The notes under the pieces are model-generated. The model saw nothing but the letters and a program-made list of their open reading frames with translations. It was not told the origin of the DNA and ran no database searches. Positions 54,429 through 63,838 of a stretch of 64,000 nt of DNA are shown here, piece after piece (the first letter of the stretch is position 1; each line of letters begins with the position of its first letter). The position numbers were made by a program, and so were the translations under genes. This DNA comes from Meiothermus sp. Pnk-1 (lineage in GTDB: Bacteria > Deinococcota > Deinococci > Deinococcales > Thermaceae): contig NZ_QKOB01000008.1 of NCBI RefSeq assembly GCF_003226535.1, positions 46,846 through 110,845 of the forward strand, written 5' to 3'.

Positions 54429-54488
54429 TATCCTGGGGGGAGGGTGACCCTAGAACCTAGGGGTCACCACCGCATAAGGTAGGGCAGA

Positions 54489-54506
54489 TTGGTAGTTGGG
54501 TGGTAT
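54489..54506 (+). promoter_or_regulatory. GntR box 4, TTGGTA-N6-TGGTAT (gntR side)
   Basis: Exact match again; its second half site overlaps the likely -10 TATATT (54504-54509), ten bases before the gntR ATG. This predicts autorepression. Confidence 0.75.
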
Positions 54507-54519
54507 ATTCAGACTGAGC

Positions 54520-55245
54520 ATGAAACTGCAACTGGACAGCTCCTCGCACACGCCCCTCTACCTTCAGCTCGAGGCCGCCTTGAGGGCGGTATTGGCGGCG
54601 GGCGAATGGCGGCCTGGAGAGGCCTTGCCGCCCGAGCGCGAGCTGGCTGAGCAGCTGGGGGTCTCGCGGATCACCCTGCGCAAAGCCCTCGAGCGCTTGG
54701 AAGACGAAGGGTTGCTGCTGCGCCGTCAGGGGAGTGGAACCTATGTGGCCCCGCGGGTGGAGCAGCCGCTTTCGGTGCTTACCGGCTTCAGCCAGGACAT
54801 GCGCGCCCGGGGGCTCGAGGCCAGCAGCCGCTGGGTGCAGCGGGGGATCTTTCAGGCTACCCCTGAGGAGGCCTTGGCCCTGGGCCTCTCTCCGGGCAGC
54901 CAGGTGGCCCGGCTCGAGCGGGTGCGCCTGGCCCAGGGCGAGCCCATGGCGTTGGAGCTGGCGGTGCTTCCTGCCAAGTACCTGCCCGATCCGAAGGCCG
55001 TGGCGGAGTCGCTCTACGCCCACCTCGAGGCCCGTTCTTTGCGCCCGGTGCGGGCTTTGCAGCGCTTGCGGGCGGTGGCCGCCGGAGAGCGCGAGGCCGA
55101 ACTGCTAGGGGTGGCTCCCGGGGCCCCGGTGCTCTACATCGAGCGGCTGGGTTACCTCTCTGACGGCAGCGTGCTCGAGTTCACCCGTAGCCATTACCGC
55201 GGCGACCGCTACGACTTCGTGGCCGAGCTGCGCAGCGGAGGTTGA
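54520..55245 (+). CDS. GntR-family (HutC/UTRA) repressor of the muropeptide island
   Basis: 241 residues. N-terminal winged HTH ([43 protein letters not shown]) and C-terminal UTRA ligand domain ([43 protein letters not shown] ending). NagR/DasR/MurR-like regulators of this type sense amino-sugar phosphates. The start at 54520 fits the domain and the -10 box; the upstream ATG at 54496 lies in the operator. It couples to anmK and probably binds the four TTGGTA-N6-TGGTAT boxes. Ligand inferred: GlcNAc-6-P or MurNAc-6-P. Confidence 0.85.
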   Translation: MKLQLDSSSHTPLYLQLEAALRAVLAAGEWRPGEALPPERELAEQLGVSRITLRKALERLEDEGLLLRRQGSGTYVAPRVEQPLSVLTGFSQDMRARGLEASSRWVQRGIFQATPEEALALGLSPGSQVARLERVRLAQGEPMALELAVLPAKYLPDPKAVAESLYAHLEARSLRPVRALQRLRAVAAGEREAELLGVAPGAPVLYIERLGYLSDGSVLEFTRSHYRGDRYDFVAELRSGG

Positions 55246-56327
55246 GGGTGCGCGTTTTGGGAATCATGTCAGGTACCTCGGCGGACGGGGCGGATCTGGT
55301 GCTGGCTGAGCTCGAGGGGCAACCGCCCAAGCTCGTTTGGAGGGTGCTTGAGCACCGCCCGGTTCCCTTCCCGGGGGAGCTTCGGGAGCGGGTGCTGCTG
55401 GCCTTACGCGGGGATATGCACACCCGGGGCCTGGCCCTGCTCCACCACGAGCTGGGCCGCTTCTATGCGGAGGCGGCCGAGCCGCTAGCGGGTCGGGTGG
55501 AACTCGCCGCGTTGCACGGGCAGACCATCTGGCATGAACCCCCCCAGGCCACCTTCCAGATTGGGGAGGCTGCCTACCTGGCCGAAGCCCTGGGTTGCCC
55601 GGTGGTGGCGGACTTCCGCCCGGCGGACTTGGCTTTGGGGGGTGAGGCGGCTCCCTTGGTCGCCTATCCGGATCTGCTTTTATACGGGGAAGAGGGGGTG
55701 CGGCGCGCGATTCACAACATCGGCGGGATCTCCAACCTCACGTATTTGCCGGGGCTTGAGAGAGAAGGCGTTTTGGCCTTTGACACCGGCCCGGGCAACT
55801 GTCTCCTCGACGAAGCCGCCGCCCGGCTTGGCCTGACCCACGACCCAGGCGGAAGCCTCGCGCGCAGGGGGCAGGTGGACGTGGAAAAAGCCACCGCCTG
55901 GCTCTCCCACCCCTACTTTGCCCGCACCCCCCCCAAGTCCACCGGGCGTGAGCTGTGGCGGCTGGAGGGGCTCGAGACCGAGGGCCTGCGCCCCTATGAC
56001 CTCCTGGCCACCCTCACTTACTTCACCGCCCGCAGCATCGTCCAGGCTTACCACGACTTCGTGCTGCCACGAGGATTGGATGAGGTCTGGGTAGCCGGCG
56101 GCGGGGCCTACAACCAAGCCCTGATGGAGCAGGTGCGTGCCGGGCTACCGGTTCCGGTCTACACCTTTGAAGAGCGGGGCTACGATAGCCGCTTGCGGGA
56201 AGCGCTGGCCTTCGCAGTGTTAGGGTATTTGCGGTTTCACGGCCTGCCCAACGTTCTCCCGGCGGTCACCGGGGCGGCCCGGGCGGCGGTGGCAGGCAAG
56301 CTTTGCCTGCCCGCGGGGGCCGGATAA
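55242..56327 (+). CDS. anmK: Anhydro-N-acetylmuramic acid kinase
   Basis: 361 residues. AnmK motifs [57 protein letters not shown] and [14 protein letters not shown]. It opens and phosphorylates 1,6-anhydroMurNAc, a lytic transglycosylase product, to MurNAc-6-P. The start is TTG 55242, overlapping the gntR stop, or GTG 55248; either would be coupled. It completes the two routes (MurK, AnmK) into MurQ. Confidence 0.93.
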   Translation: MRVRVLGIMSGTSADGADLVLAELEGQPPKLVWRVLEHRPVPFPGELRERVLLALRGDMHTRGLALLHHELGRFYAEAAEPLAGRVELAALHGQTIWHEPPQATFQIGEAAYLAEALGCPVVADFRPADLALGGEAAPLVAYPDLLLYGEEGVRRAIHNIGGISNLTYLPGLEREGVLAFDTGPGNCLLDEAAARLGLTHDPGGSLARRGQVDVEKATAWLSHPYFARTPPKSTGRELWRLEGLETEGLRPYDLLATLTYFTARSIVQAYHDFVLPRGLDEVWVAGGGAYNQALMEQVRAGLPVPVYTFEERGYDSRLREALAFAVLGYLRFHGLPNVLPAVTGAARAAVAGKLCLPAGAG

Positions 56328-56334
56328 AAGGTGA

Positions 56335-56364
56335 TTGCCATTCCCAAGCGGACTCCGGTACAAT
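56335..56364 (+). promoter_or_regulatory. Promoter of the TetR gene
   Basis: TTGCCA (56335-56340), an 18-base spacer and TACAAT (56359-56364), six bases before the ATG at 56371; leaderless. Confidence 0.65.
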
Positions 56365-56370
56365 CAGCCC

Positions 56371-56967
56371 ATGCCTGGCCTGCGTGAACGGCAAAAGCAA
56401 CGCCGGAGGGAGCGCATTTACCGGACTGCGGTGCAACTTTTTCGCGAGCGGGGTTTTCATCAGACCACCGCCACCGATATCGCCAAGGCTGCGCATGTCT
56501 CCAGGGGGACTTTTTTCAACTACTACCCCTACAAGGAGGCCGTGCTGCTCGACTATGGCGCGGAGTTGCTGGGTCAGCTCTCCGAGCAGGCCAGGGCCGA
56601 ACTCGAGGAAGGCAGCCCGCCGCTGGAAGTGCTCCGGAGGATGTGGGAGCGGCTTTCTGAGGTATCCGAGCGCGAGCGCGAACTGCTCTCACCGCTGGCC
56701 TACGAACTGCTCAACCCCGATCCCGAGCGGGCCCGCTCGGCCTTTGAAGCCCTACCCTTAGGAGACTTCGTGGCGGAGGTGCTACGCCCCTTGCGCGAGG
56801 CGGGCGAGCTCCGCAAAGACCTCTCCCTCGAGCGCATCGCCCGCTCGCTGGCCGATACTTACCTGCTCTCGGCGCTGCGTTGGGCCGCCTACACCCCCGA
56901 GCGTCGCCTCAAGGACGAGATGCTCAAGTTCCTCGATCTGGTGTTGGAGGGGGCGTTGGCCCGCTAG
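56371..56967 (+). CDS. TetR-family regulator
   Basis: 198 residues. N-terminal HTH YRTAVQLFRERGFHQTTATDIAKAAHVSRG followed by TFFNYYPYKEAVLLDY, then a helical ligand domain. The start at 56371 fits the domain edge and the promoter; the ATG-like start at 56335 lies in the -35. It is convergent with livM (4-base overlap). Its target is not evident; the neighbouring transporter or its own gene are candidates. Confidence 0.9.
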   Translation: MPGLRERQKQRRRERIYRTAVQLFRERGFHQTTATDIAKAAHVSRGTFFNYYPYKEAVLLDYGAELLGQLSEQARAELEEGSPPLEVLRRMWERLSEVSERERELLSPLAYELLNPDPERARSAFEALPLGDFVAEVLRPLREAGELRKDLSLERIARSLADTYLLSALRWAAYTPERRLKDEMLKFLDLVLEGALAR

Positions 56968-57866
56968 GCCCGCCTGCGCCGCCATTGCCTCAGGCTGCCC
57001 CAGATGCCCTGGCGGAACCCCAAAACCGCCAGCGTGAAGATTACGCCGGTGACCACGCCCCAGGCGTCAGTCCAGGTCGAGAGCCAGTCCCGCAGCAACA
57101 ACACCACCGCCGCGCCCAAGAGCCCGCCCCACAGGGTGCCGATGCCTCCCAGGATGGTCATCATCACCACCAGGCCGGAAGTGGACCAATGGACCACCTC
57201 GAGGGCGACAAAGCCATGGTTGAGGGCATACAGACCTCCCGCCAACGCCGACAAGCCTGCGGAGAGCAAGAAGGCCAGGAGCTTGAAACGGGCGGTGGGG
57301 TAGCCCAGCGCTTGGGCCCGAGCCTCCTCCTCGCGCACGGCGATGAGTACGTGGCCAAAGGGAGAGCGCACGGTTCGCCAGGCTAAGAAGAACCCCAAGG
57401 CCACCAAGGGCAGCGCAGCGTAATAGAACGCCAAGGGGCTCGAGAGGTCCAGCCCCCAAAGGGTGCGAGGAACCCCCTGTACCCCGTTTTCGCCGCCGGT
57501 GAGGCCCCTGAGCTCGTTGGCCAGGTAATAGACCATCTGGGCAAAGGCCAGGGTAACCATGGCGAAGTAGATTCCCTGACGACGGATGGAAAGGAAGCCG
57601 ATGGCCGTGGCGAGCAGGGCGGTGACCCCTACCCCCCCCAGCACCGCCAGCGGGAAAGGCAGACCGGCCTTGGCCAGAAGGGCGCTTGTATAGGCCGAGG
57701 TTCCCCAGAAAGCCGCATGCCCAAAGGAAAGCAGCCCCACATAGCCCAAAAGCAGATCCAAAGCCGCGGCAAAAAGGCCCCACAGCAAGAGGTCCAGGGC
57801 CAGCACCGGGTAGACCAGGTGGGGCAGGGCCAGGAGCAGCCCGCCAAAGAGAAGCCACAGGGGCAT
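56964..57866 (-). CDS. livM: Branched-chain-type ABC permease LivM
   Basis: 300 residues, about eight membrane helices. LivM features DLLLGYVGLLSFGHAAFWG, IRRQGIYFAMVTLAFAQ and the loop FGHVLIAVREEEARAQALGYPTARFK. Partner of LivH. The ATG at 57866 overlaps the livH stop; the open frame upstream to 58361 is a shadow. Last gene of livGFKHM. Confidence 0.92.
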   Translation of the reverse strand: MPLWLLFGGLLLALPHLVYPVLALDLLLWGLFAAALDLLLGYVGLLSFGHAAFWGTSAYTSALLAKAGLPFPLAVLGGVGVTALLATAIGFLSIRRQGIYFAMVTLAFAQMVYYLANELRGLTGGENGVQGVPRTLWGLDLSSPLAFYYAALPLVALGFFLAWRTVRSPFGHVLIAVREEEARAQALGYPTARFKLLAFLLSAGLSALAGGLYALNHGFVALEVVHWSTSGLVVMMTILGGIGTLWGGLLGAAVVLLLRDWLSTWTDAWGVVTGVIFTLAVLGFRQGIWGSLRQWRRRRA

Positions 57867-58741
57867 CAGCTGGCCTCCGGATTGCCGAAAAGCCCTGCTG
57901 GCCGCAGCAGCAGGACCAAAGCCATGAGGATGAAGACCAAAGTATTGGCCAGCGCGGGGTAAAACAGCGCCCCGAGCGCGGTGACCACCCCTACCAGAAA
58001 GCCCGCCACCACCGAGCCCAAAATGGAACCCAGCCCGCCGATGACCACTACCGCGAAGACGGTGATGATGAGGTCGGCCCCCATCAAGGGGGAGACGTTG
58101 CGCATGGGGGCGGCCAGGACCCCGGCCAAAGCGGCCAGAGCGGCCCCGAAACCAAACACCGGGGTGACCCATCGGTCCACGTTGATGCCCAGCGCGCGGG
58201 TCAGGTCGGGCCGCTCGGTGGCGGCGCGCACCACCATGCCCAGGCGGGTACGCTCGAGGGCATACCAGACCAACAGGCACACCAATAGGGAAAATCCGAT
58301 GACAAACAAGCGGTAAGTGGGGTAGACCACCACCCCCAGGTCCACAGCGCCCCGCAGCCACCCCGGCGTGCCGTAGGGCTGCCCCTGGATGCCAAAGAAT
58401 AGCCGCATGCCGTCCTGCAAAAAGAGGGTCAGCCCGAAGGTGAGGAGCAGGTTATACAGAGGGTCCAAGGCGTAAAGGTGGCGCAGGAGGAGGCGCTCCA
58501 GGAGCATACCCAATAGGCCCACCAAGAGGGGGGCCAGAAGCAGGGCTAGGCCGAAGCCTATCCCTGCCTCTTGCAGGAGGATATAGGCCCCGAAGGCCCC
58601 TAACATGTACAAGGCCCCGTGCATGAAGTTGACCACCCGGAGCATCCCAAAGATGACCGCCAGCCCTAAGGACAACAGGGCATAAAAGGCCCCGTTGACC
58701 AGACCGTTGAAGACGTGCAGGAAGAGGACCGAGGGCTCCAT
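57866..58741 (-). CDS. livH: Branched-chain-type ABC permease LivH
   Basis: 291 residues. LivH features FNGLVNGAFYALLSLGLAVIFG, RVVNFMHGALYMLGAF and the loop RTRLGMVVRAATERPDLTRALG. Forms the channel with LivM. It lies 30 bases after the binding-protein gene. Confidence 0.93.
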   Translation of the reverse strand: MEPSVLFLHVFNGLVNGAFYALLSLGLAVIFGMLRVVNFMHGALYMLGAFGAYILLQEAGIGFGLALLLAPLLVGLLGMLLERLLLRHLYALDPLYNLLLTFGLTLFLQDGMRLFFGIQGQPYGTPGWLRGAVDLGVVVYPTYRLFVIGFSLLVCLLVWYALERTRLGMVVRAATERPDLTRALGINVDRWVTPVFGFGAALAALAGVLAAPMRNVSPLMGADLIITVFAVVVIGGLGSILGSVVAGFLVGVVTALGALFYPALANTLVFILMALVLLLRPAGLFGNPEAS

Positions 58742-58771
58742 CAGCGCTCCGAAAGATCCTTGCCGTAGGGG

Positions 58772-60004
58772 CTACCAGTCATGCTTGCAAGGGGAGTCGG
58801 TAAGGGGGCGGAAGGCCTTGATTGCGGGAATCGTGGAGAGGATCTCCGAGTAGTCCCAAGGTTCCTTGACCTGAGAAGCTGGTTTCACCCGGGCCAGGTA
58901 AGCATCGTGGAGCACCCGGTGGTCCTCCGGGCGGATGTAGGCGTTGCGGGCGAAGAAGTCGGAGAAGCGGTACCCCTCGAGGGCCTTCGCCACCGCGTCG
59001 GCATCATCGGTGCCGGCGCGGCGTACGGCCTCGAGGTATTGCCAGGCCGCCGAGTAGTTGCCCGCATGAGCAAAAGTAGGCCGGGTCTTGGTGCGCTGGA
59101 AGAAGCGGTCAGCCCAGGCGCGGGATTTGGCGTCCAGGTTCCAGTACCAAGCGGTGGTGTAGACCACTCCGGCGTAGGCATCCGGCCCCAGGGCGTGGAT
59201 ATCGGTATCGAAGAGCAGCCCGATGGCCAGCTGAATGCCCTGCTTTTTGAGGCCGAACTCGTTGTACTGCTTAACCAGGTTGACCAAGTCCTGCCCCGCC
59301 TGCATAGCCCCTAGCACCTGAGGTTTGCTCGAGGCTGCCTTGAGCAAAAAGCTGGAGAAGTCGTCGTTGGGGAAGGGGGTGGGGTCGCTTTGCAGCACCT
59401 TGCCGCCGTTGCGCTCGATGGCCCGGCGGAAGGATTTCTCCATGTCCTGCCCGAAGGCATAGTTGGGGTAGACGATATACCAGCTCTTGCCCCCGCTGTT
59501 GGTCACCGCAACCCCGGTGCCGTTGGCCAGCATGTAGGTGTCGTAGGCATAGTGGAAGGTGTACTTGTTGCACTGTGCGCCGGTGAGCTCGGTGGTGGCC
59601 GCGGTGATATTGATGTACAGCCGTTTTTTCTGCTTGGCGACCCCGGCTACGGCCAGCGCTGCGGAAGAGGTGGGCACGTCCAAGATTACGTCGGCCCCCT
59701 GGCGGTCATAGAATTCCTGGGCCTTGGCGTTGGCCAGATCCGGCTTGTTCTGGTGGTCGGCGCTTACTACCTCGATGGGTCCCCCCAAGGCGTTCTTGCC
59801 GTACTTGGCCTCGAAATCCTCCACGGCCATTTTTACTGCTTCGACCGAGTTTTTGCCGGATAGATCGGCGTAGACGCCGGACTGGTCGTTGAGCACGGCC
59901 AGCACGATCTTGTTGTCGCTGAGCTTGGCACGCTGTTGGGAAAAGGAGGCCCCCAGGGCCAGAATCCCTACCAAAGCCATGATCGCATAACCCACTCGCC
60001 TCAT
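58772..60004 (-). CDS. livK: Branched-chain-type ABC substrate-binding protein
   Basis: 410 residues, periplasmic-binding protein type I (Peripla_BP_6). Sec signal (GYAIMALVGILALGASF), then VLNDQSGVYADLSGKNSVEAVKMAVEDFEAKYG and ITAATTELTGAQCNKYTFHYAYDTY. Members bind amino acids, amides or aromatic acids; the ligand is not settled. It sits between livF and livH. The symbol is by position in the operon. Confidence 0.88.
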   Translation of the reverse strand: MRRVGYAIMALVGILALGASFSQQRAKLSDNKIVLAVLNDQSGVYADLSGKNSVEAVKMAVEDFEAKYGKNALGGPIEVVSADHQNKPDLANAKAQEFYDRQGADVILDVPTSSAALAVAGVAKQKKRLYINITAATTELTGAQCNKYTFHYAYDTYMLANGTGVAVTNSGGKSWYIVYPNYAFGQDMEKSFRRAIERNGGKVLQSDPTPFPNDDFSSFLLKAASSKPQVLGAMQAGQDLVNLVKQYNEFGLKKQGIQLAIGLLFDTDIHALGPDAYAGVVYTTAWYWNLDAKSRAWADRFFQRTKTRPTFAHAGNYSAAWQYLEAVRRAGTDDADAVAKALEGYRFSDFFARNAYIRPEDHRVLHDAYLARVKPASQVKEPWDYSEILSTIPAIKAFRPLTDSPCKHDW

Positions 60005-60014
60005 CGTCTACCTC

Positions 60015-60707
60015 CTAGATACCCAAGTGCTGCAAGAGTTCTCGCTCTTTGAGCGCTATTTGGCTATTGTCCAAAACCTCCACTACCTGTCCTTGGGCGA
60101 GCAGGTAGTGCCGGTCAGCCACCTGAGAGGCAAAGCGCAGGTTCTGCTCTACCAGCAGGATGGAGATCCCGTGGGCTTTTACTTCGCCCAATACCGCTCC
60201 GATCTGCTGAACCAAGAGCGGGGCTAACCCCTCGGTGGGCTCGTCTAGGAGCAGGATAGAAGCCCCCATACGCAGCACCCGGGCGATGGCCAGCATCTGC
60301 TGTTCGCCGCCGGAGAGTTTGCTGCCGGGGTGGCGGCGGCGCTCTTTGAGCCGGGGGAAGAGGCGGTAGATGCGCTCGAGGCTCCAGGGCTCGGGGCCTA
60401 CCACCGGGGGCAGGATCAGGTTCTCTTCCACCGAGAGGCTGGCGTAGATACCCCGATCCTCGGGCACCCAGCCCAGCCCCAACCTGGCCCGAAGGTGCGG
60501 GGGAAGAGGGGAGAGGTCGCGCCCGTCCAGCTGTATTTGTCCTTGCACGCTGCGGTGCAGGCCGATGATGCTCTTGAGGGTAGTGGTCTTTCCCGCACCG
60601 TTGCGCCCGACCAGGGTCACCGCTTCGCCCTCGTTGACCTCGAGGTCTACCCCAAAGAGCACCTGAGCCTCGCCGTACCAGGCTTTGAGCCCTTGAACCC
60701 TAAGCAT
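60015..60707 (-). CDS. livF: Branched-chain-type ABC ATPase LivF
   Basis: 230 residues with Walker A VGRNGAGKTTT, signature LSGGEQQML, Walker B ILLLDEPTEGL and H-loop LVEQ. The short single-domain form is typical of LivF. Overlaps livG by 8 bases. Confidence 0.93.
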   Translation of the reverse strand: MLRVQGLKAWYGEAQVLFGVDLEVNEGEAVTLVGRNGAGKTTTLKSIIGLHRSVQGQIQLDGRDLSPLPPHLRARLGLGWVPEDRGIYASLSVEENLILPPVVGPEPWSLERIYRLFPRLKERRRHPGSKLSGGEQQMLAIARVLRMGASILLLDEPTEGLAPLLVQQIGAVLGEVKAHGISILLVEQNLRFASQVADRHYLLAQGQVVEVLDNSQIALKERELLQHLGI

Positions 60708-61446
60708 GGGCTGCCCCCAGGTACGCCTCGATCACCCGCGGGTCTTGGCGCAGCTCGGCATAGCTCCCTTCCGCCAGCACGCTCCCGTACTGCAAAACCG
60801 TCACCTGTTCGGCCAGTTCGGCCACCACCCCCATGTTGTGCTCTACCAGCACGATGGTGCGCCCCTGGCGCAGGCGTTGGATAAGCTCTACCGTACGCGC
60901 CACATCCTCTAGGCCCATCCCCGCGGTAGGCTCGTCTAACAGGAGCAGCCGGGGCTCCAAGGCCAGGGCCAAGGCCAGTTCCAGGGCCCGTTTTTGCCCA
61001 TAGGGCAGAGTACCCGCGGGTTGGTGGGCTTGGCTTTCCAAGCCGACGAGGGTGAGGATCTCCAGGGCTTTGGGTGTGAAACGTCCCAGCACCCCTTCGC
61101 TCATCCAAAAGCGATACGGGTAGGGCGTAGACCGTTGTAGGGCTAGAACTACGTGCTCCAGGGCGGTGAGGTGGGCGAAGAGCCGAGCGATCTGAAACGA
61201 GCGGGCTACCCCTCGCCGGGCGATCTCGAAGGGGGCTAGCCCGGTGACCTCCTCCCCAAAGAGGAAGACCCGTCCCGCCGAGGGTTTGAGGAAGCCCGTG
61301 AGCAGATTAAACAGGGTGGTCTTGCCTGCCCCGTTCGGGCCCACCAGGGCGTGGATCGCACCTTGGTTTACCCGAAGGTTTACCTCGTTCACTGCGCGAA
61401 AACCGCGGAAATCCTTGGTCAGTCCCTGCGTTTCGAGAGCCACCAT
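60700..61446 (-). CDS. livG: Branched-chain-type ABC ATPase LivG
   Basis: 248 residues with Walker A VGPNGAGKTTLFN, a variant signature LPYGQKRALELALAL (usual in LivG), Walker B LLLLDEPTAGM and LVEHNMGVV. The LivG-specific insert FLFGEEVTGLAPFEIARRGVARSFQ is present. First gene of the livGFKHM operon; the ATG at 61446 was preferred to the longer frame reaching 61644. Confidence 0.93.
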   Translation of the reverse strand: MVALETQGLTKDFRGFRAVNEVNLRVNQGAIHALVGPNGAGKTTLFNLLTGFLKPSAGRVFLFGEEVTGLAPFEIARRGVARSFQIARLFAHLTALEHVVLALQRSTPYPYRFWMSEGVLGRFTPKALEILTLVGLESQAHQPAGTLPYGQKRALELALALALEPRLLLLDEPTAGMGLEDVARTVELIQRLRQGRTIVLVEHNMGVVAELAEQVTVLQYGSVLAEGSYAELRQDPRVIEAYLGAAHA

Positions 61447-61498
61447 GTTTCTACCCTTTGGCAAGAGGCCCTGCCGACGACGTTGTGGGTTACCTCCA

Positions 61499-61527
61499 AC
61501 TATGGGCGATCGGAGGGAAAAACGCAA
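61499..61527 (-). promoter_or_regulatory. Possible promoter of the liv operon
   Basis: On the minus strand: TTGCGT (61522-61527), 17 bases, CATAGT (61499-61504). Weak -10 (4 of 6), so it may need an activator such as the divergent regulator. Confidence 0.4.
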
Positions 61528-61593
61528 TGTGGACATCTCCAAAAAGGATGGGTCGGGCTTTGTGGTAGACTCTAAGCTCAAGCTTGGAGAGCT

Positions 61594-62616
61594 ATGCTTC
61601 CCGGTCCTCGAGTCCTCAAGAGCTGGGCTCAGCGTATGGCCCACCGGTACGCCCAGGAGATTCCCGATTACTCCCGCCTCGATGACCTTTTGCTCTTTAA
61701 GGATGTGGCCGTGGTCTCCTTCGAGTGCCTACGAGGGCTGAAGCACTACGCCCAAGGGGAGGGGCTTCCCAAAGGGGAGCTCGAGGGCCTGGTGGCGGCG
61801 GCGAGCCAGCGTCGCAGAGAACAGCGGATAAGCCTGGGTGCCCTGCTACGGGCTTACCGGTTGTGGGGCAAACAGACCCTTACAGTGCTATCCCAGGAGG
61901 CTCCTGCCGCCTTGCCTACGCTGGCTTTGGGGGTGGCCGAGCTGGTGGACCTTGCGAGTGAGGTTTCCAGCCAAGCCTACTCCCAACCGTCGTGTGAGCC
62001 GTTGCTGCAGGGGCAGGTGGTGGGCGTGGCTATTCCCCGTGAGTACCCGGCGGCCGGGGCGGTCTTGCCCAGATATCTTGCCGCGCTGGGGCAGAGTTCC
62101 CATTGGCGGCAGGACCACCAGGGTTTCTACCTGTACTGGCCGGGTGCCTTGGAGGATGTGTTGCCTCAGGCCCAGCGGTTGGGCCAGGAGGCGCAGGCGG
62201 TAGTGCTCCTTCAGCAGGGCAAGGGAGAGCGGCTTGGCTCTTTGCACGAGGATCTGGAAGAAGCTATCCGGTTGGCGAAGCTGAGCAGGCTGCGTCCTGG
62301 AGCTTACGAAACGCGGGTGTTGTGGCCGCTGGCGCTGGTCTTGGATTCCCCCAGAAGTCAGGAGCGCTTGCTTGGGCTGCTGGCCCCGCTCGAGGGCCAT
62401 CCCGAACTGGTGGCGACGGTACAGGAATACCTCGAGGCCCGGCTCTCTCCCAAGCGGGTAGCCCATCGCCTAGGGATACATATCAACACGATCTTTTACC
62501 GCCTGCGCCGGGTGGAAGAACTCACCGGCTGCGATCTGGGGCGGCTGGAAGATCTCGCCCTGTTGCAGCTCGCGTTTCGTTTGGAGGAAGCCATGCGCCG
62601 CTCTTCCTCGGGATAG
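61594..62616 (+). CDS. PucR/CdaR-type regulator
   Basis: 340 residues. The C-terminal helix-turn-helix (RVAHRLGIHINTIFYRLRRVEELTG) is the HTH_30/PucR signature. The N-terminal half is a helical sensor of the RsbRD/PucR type. Such proteins activate catabolic or transport operons. It is divergent from livG by about 150 bases, so the liv transporter is its probable target. A TAGACT (61566-61571) and GGAGAG precede the ATG. Confidence 0.85.
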   Translation: MLPGPRVLKSWAQRMAHRYAQEIPDYSRLDDLLLFKDVAVVSFECLRGLKHYAQGEGLPKGELEGLVAAASQRRREQRISLGALLRAYRLWGKQTLTVLSQEAPAALPTLALGVAELVDLASEVSSQAYSQPSCEPLLQGQVVGVAIPREYPAAGAVLPRYLAALGQSSHWRQDHQGFYLYWPGALEDVLPQAQRLGQEAQAVVLLQQGKGERLGSLHEDLEEAIRLAKLSRLRPGAYETRVLWPLALVLDSPRSQERLLGLLAPLEGHPELVATVQEYLEARLSPKRVAHRLGIHINTIFYRLRRVEELTGCDLGRLEDLALLQLAFRLEEAMRRSSSG

Positions 62617-62662
62617 CTCATCCCATCGCGAGCGCACCGTGAGGGGTCGAGGGAAGCGAGCA

Positions 62663-63712
62663 TCAGATCGGGCGCTTGATCACTGAGATCGCCTCGAGCA
62701 GGTCCTCCTCGCGAAAGGGCTTGGGGATGTGCCCGAGCCGGGCCGAGCGCACCCACAGGCCCCGGGGGGGTTCTTCTGCAACCACCCATACCGGGGGGAA
62801 GCGCCCGTCCGGGTGGTTACGGATCTGCCGCACCCGGTCCATCAGGTCTTGGCCCTGCAGGATGATGCCCTGGGGTTTGTGCTTGGTCAGCATGCGCTTG
62901 GCCGATTCGAGGTCGTGCGGCATCAACACCCGGTAGCGCGAGCGCTCGAGGGTGACCAGCAAAAGCCGTCGGATGAGCGAGGACTCCGCCAGCACCAGCA
63001 CCAGGGGGTCGCTGGGGCGAATGGGGGTTTCCTCGAGCAACTTCCGGCTCTTGAGTTCAAAAAGCAGGTGATAGACCTGCTCTTCGGGGAGGTCGGACTC
63101 CAGCGCGATAGACTTAGCCCGCTTGAGGCCATCTACCAGCTCGAGCACGCTCCAAGCTTCGGGGGAGAGAGGATGGCGGGTGGGGTCGCTGGCGATCCGC
63201 AGCACCGCCTCGGGTTCTACTCGGCCCCGCCGCCACTCGTCCAGGCGACGGGCCGCTTCGAAGAGCATGGCGCTGGTCTCTAGGGTTTGCGGCAGGGCGA
63301 TCTGTGAGGTTTCTCCGGCTGGAATGGGCTCGCCCAGCAGGGTACCCTCTTTCTGGTTCATCAGGGTGGCCAAAGCCTCTATGACCTGCACCTGGAGGGC
63401 ATCGGCGAGGTCCTCCTCGGAGATGAGCCCCGCCCGCAAGGCGAGCTGGCCCAACGGAGTGCCGGGATTCTCCCGCTCCTGCTCGAGCACCAGCCGCTGG
63501 GTGTCCTCGAGGGTAAGGTACAACAGCCGCACCAGGTACTCCCCCAGGTGCGGCCCTGGCTCGGTGCGGGCGTAGACCAAGCGGCCTTCCAGCAGGTGGA
63601 TACGCCCGTAGAGGTGGGGGGCTTCAACTGTCACCACGGCGCTTTTGCGGGCGGTCTCCAACGCCCGCAGCACATCTTCCAGCTCTACCTCGCCAATCCG
63701 CGCGCGAATCAT
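62663..63712 (-). CDS. DUF4388 (PATAN) protein with a degenerate receiver domain
   Basis: 349 residues. N-terminal PATAN/DUF4388 (about 1-130, GRIHLLEGRLVYART), a middle helical HTH-like part (DPTRHPLSPEAWSVLELVDG), and a C-terminal receiver-like fold (VLVLAESSLIRRLLL, the phospho-acceptor strand GIILQGQDLMD, switch/Lys HIPKPF). The acceptor Asp is Gln, so it is a pseudo-receiver. Such proteins link motility or gliding signalling; the role is unknown. Start ATG 63712; the TTG at 63742 lies in a -10-like TACAGT. Monocistronic. Confidence 0.8.
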   Translation of the reverse strand: MIRARIGEVELEDVLRALETARKSAVVTVEAPHLYGRIHLLEGRLVYARTEPGPHLGEYLVRLLYLTLEDTQRLVLEQERENPGTPLGQLALRAGLISEEDLADALQVQVIEALATLMNQKEGTLLGEPIPAGETSQIALPQTLETSAMLFEAARRLDEWRRGRVEPEAVLRIASDPTRHPLSPEAWSVLELVDGLKRAKSIALESDLPEEQVYHLLFELKSRKLLEETPIRPSDPLVLVLAESSLIRRLLLVTLERSRYRVLMPHDLESAKRMLTKHKPQGIILQGQDLMDRVRQIRNHPDGRFPPVWVVAEEPPRGLWVRSARLGHIPKPFREEDLLEAISVIKRPI

Positions 63713-63718
63713 AGGATC

Positions 63719-63732
63719 GGTCGCCCGCGACC
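63719..63732. promoter_or_regulatory. Palindrome GGTCGC-CC-GCGACC before the DUF4388 gene
   Basis: A 6-2-6 perfect inverted repeat between the putative -10 and the ATG at 63712. It may be an operator or a leader hairpin. Confidence 0.4.
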
Positions 63733-63795
63733 CACTGTACAAGCCACCGACCTTCCGGCTTCCTCCTTACGTCACAAGTCCGGGGCGTTGTAGGT

Positions 63796-63836
63796 CAAAC
63801 GTCACACGTCGTACGTCAAATGTCCTACGTCGTACG
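63796..63836. repeat. ACGTCGTACG-family repeat, copy D
   Basis: Two close cores (CACGTCGTACGTC and CCTACGTCGTACG) separated by a short AT-rich stretch, directly before the hairpin array. It is the longest member. Confidence 0.6.
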
Positions 63837-63838
63837 AG

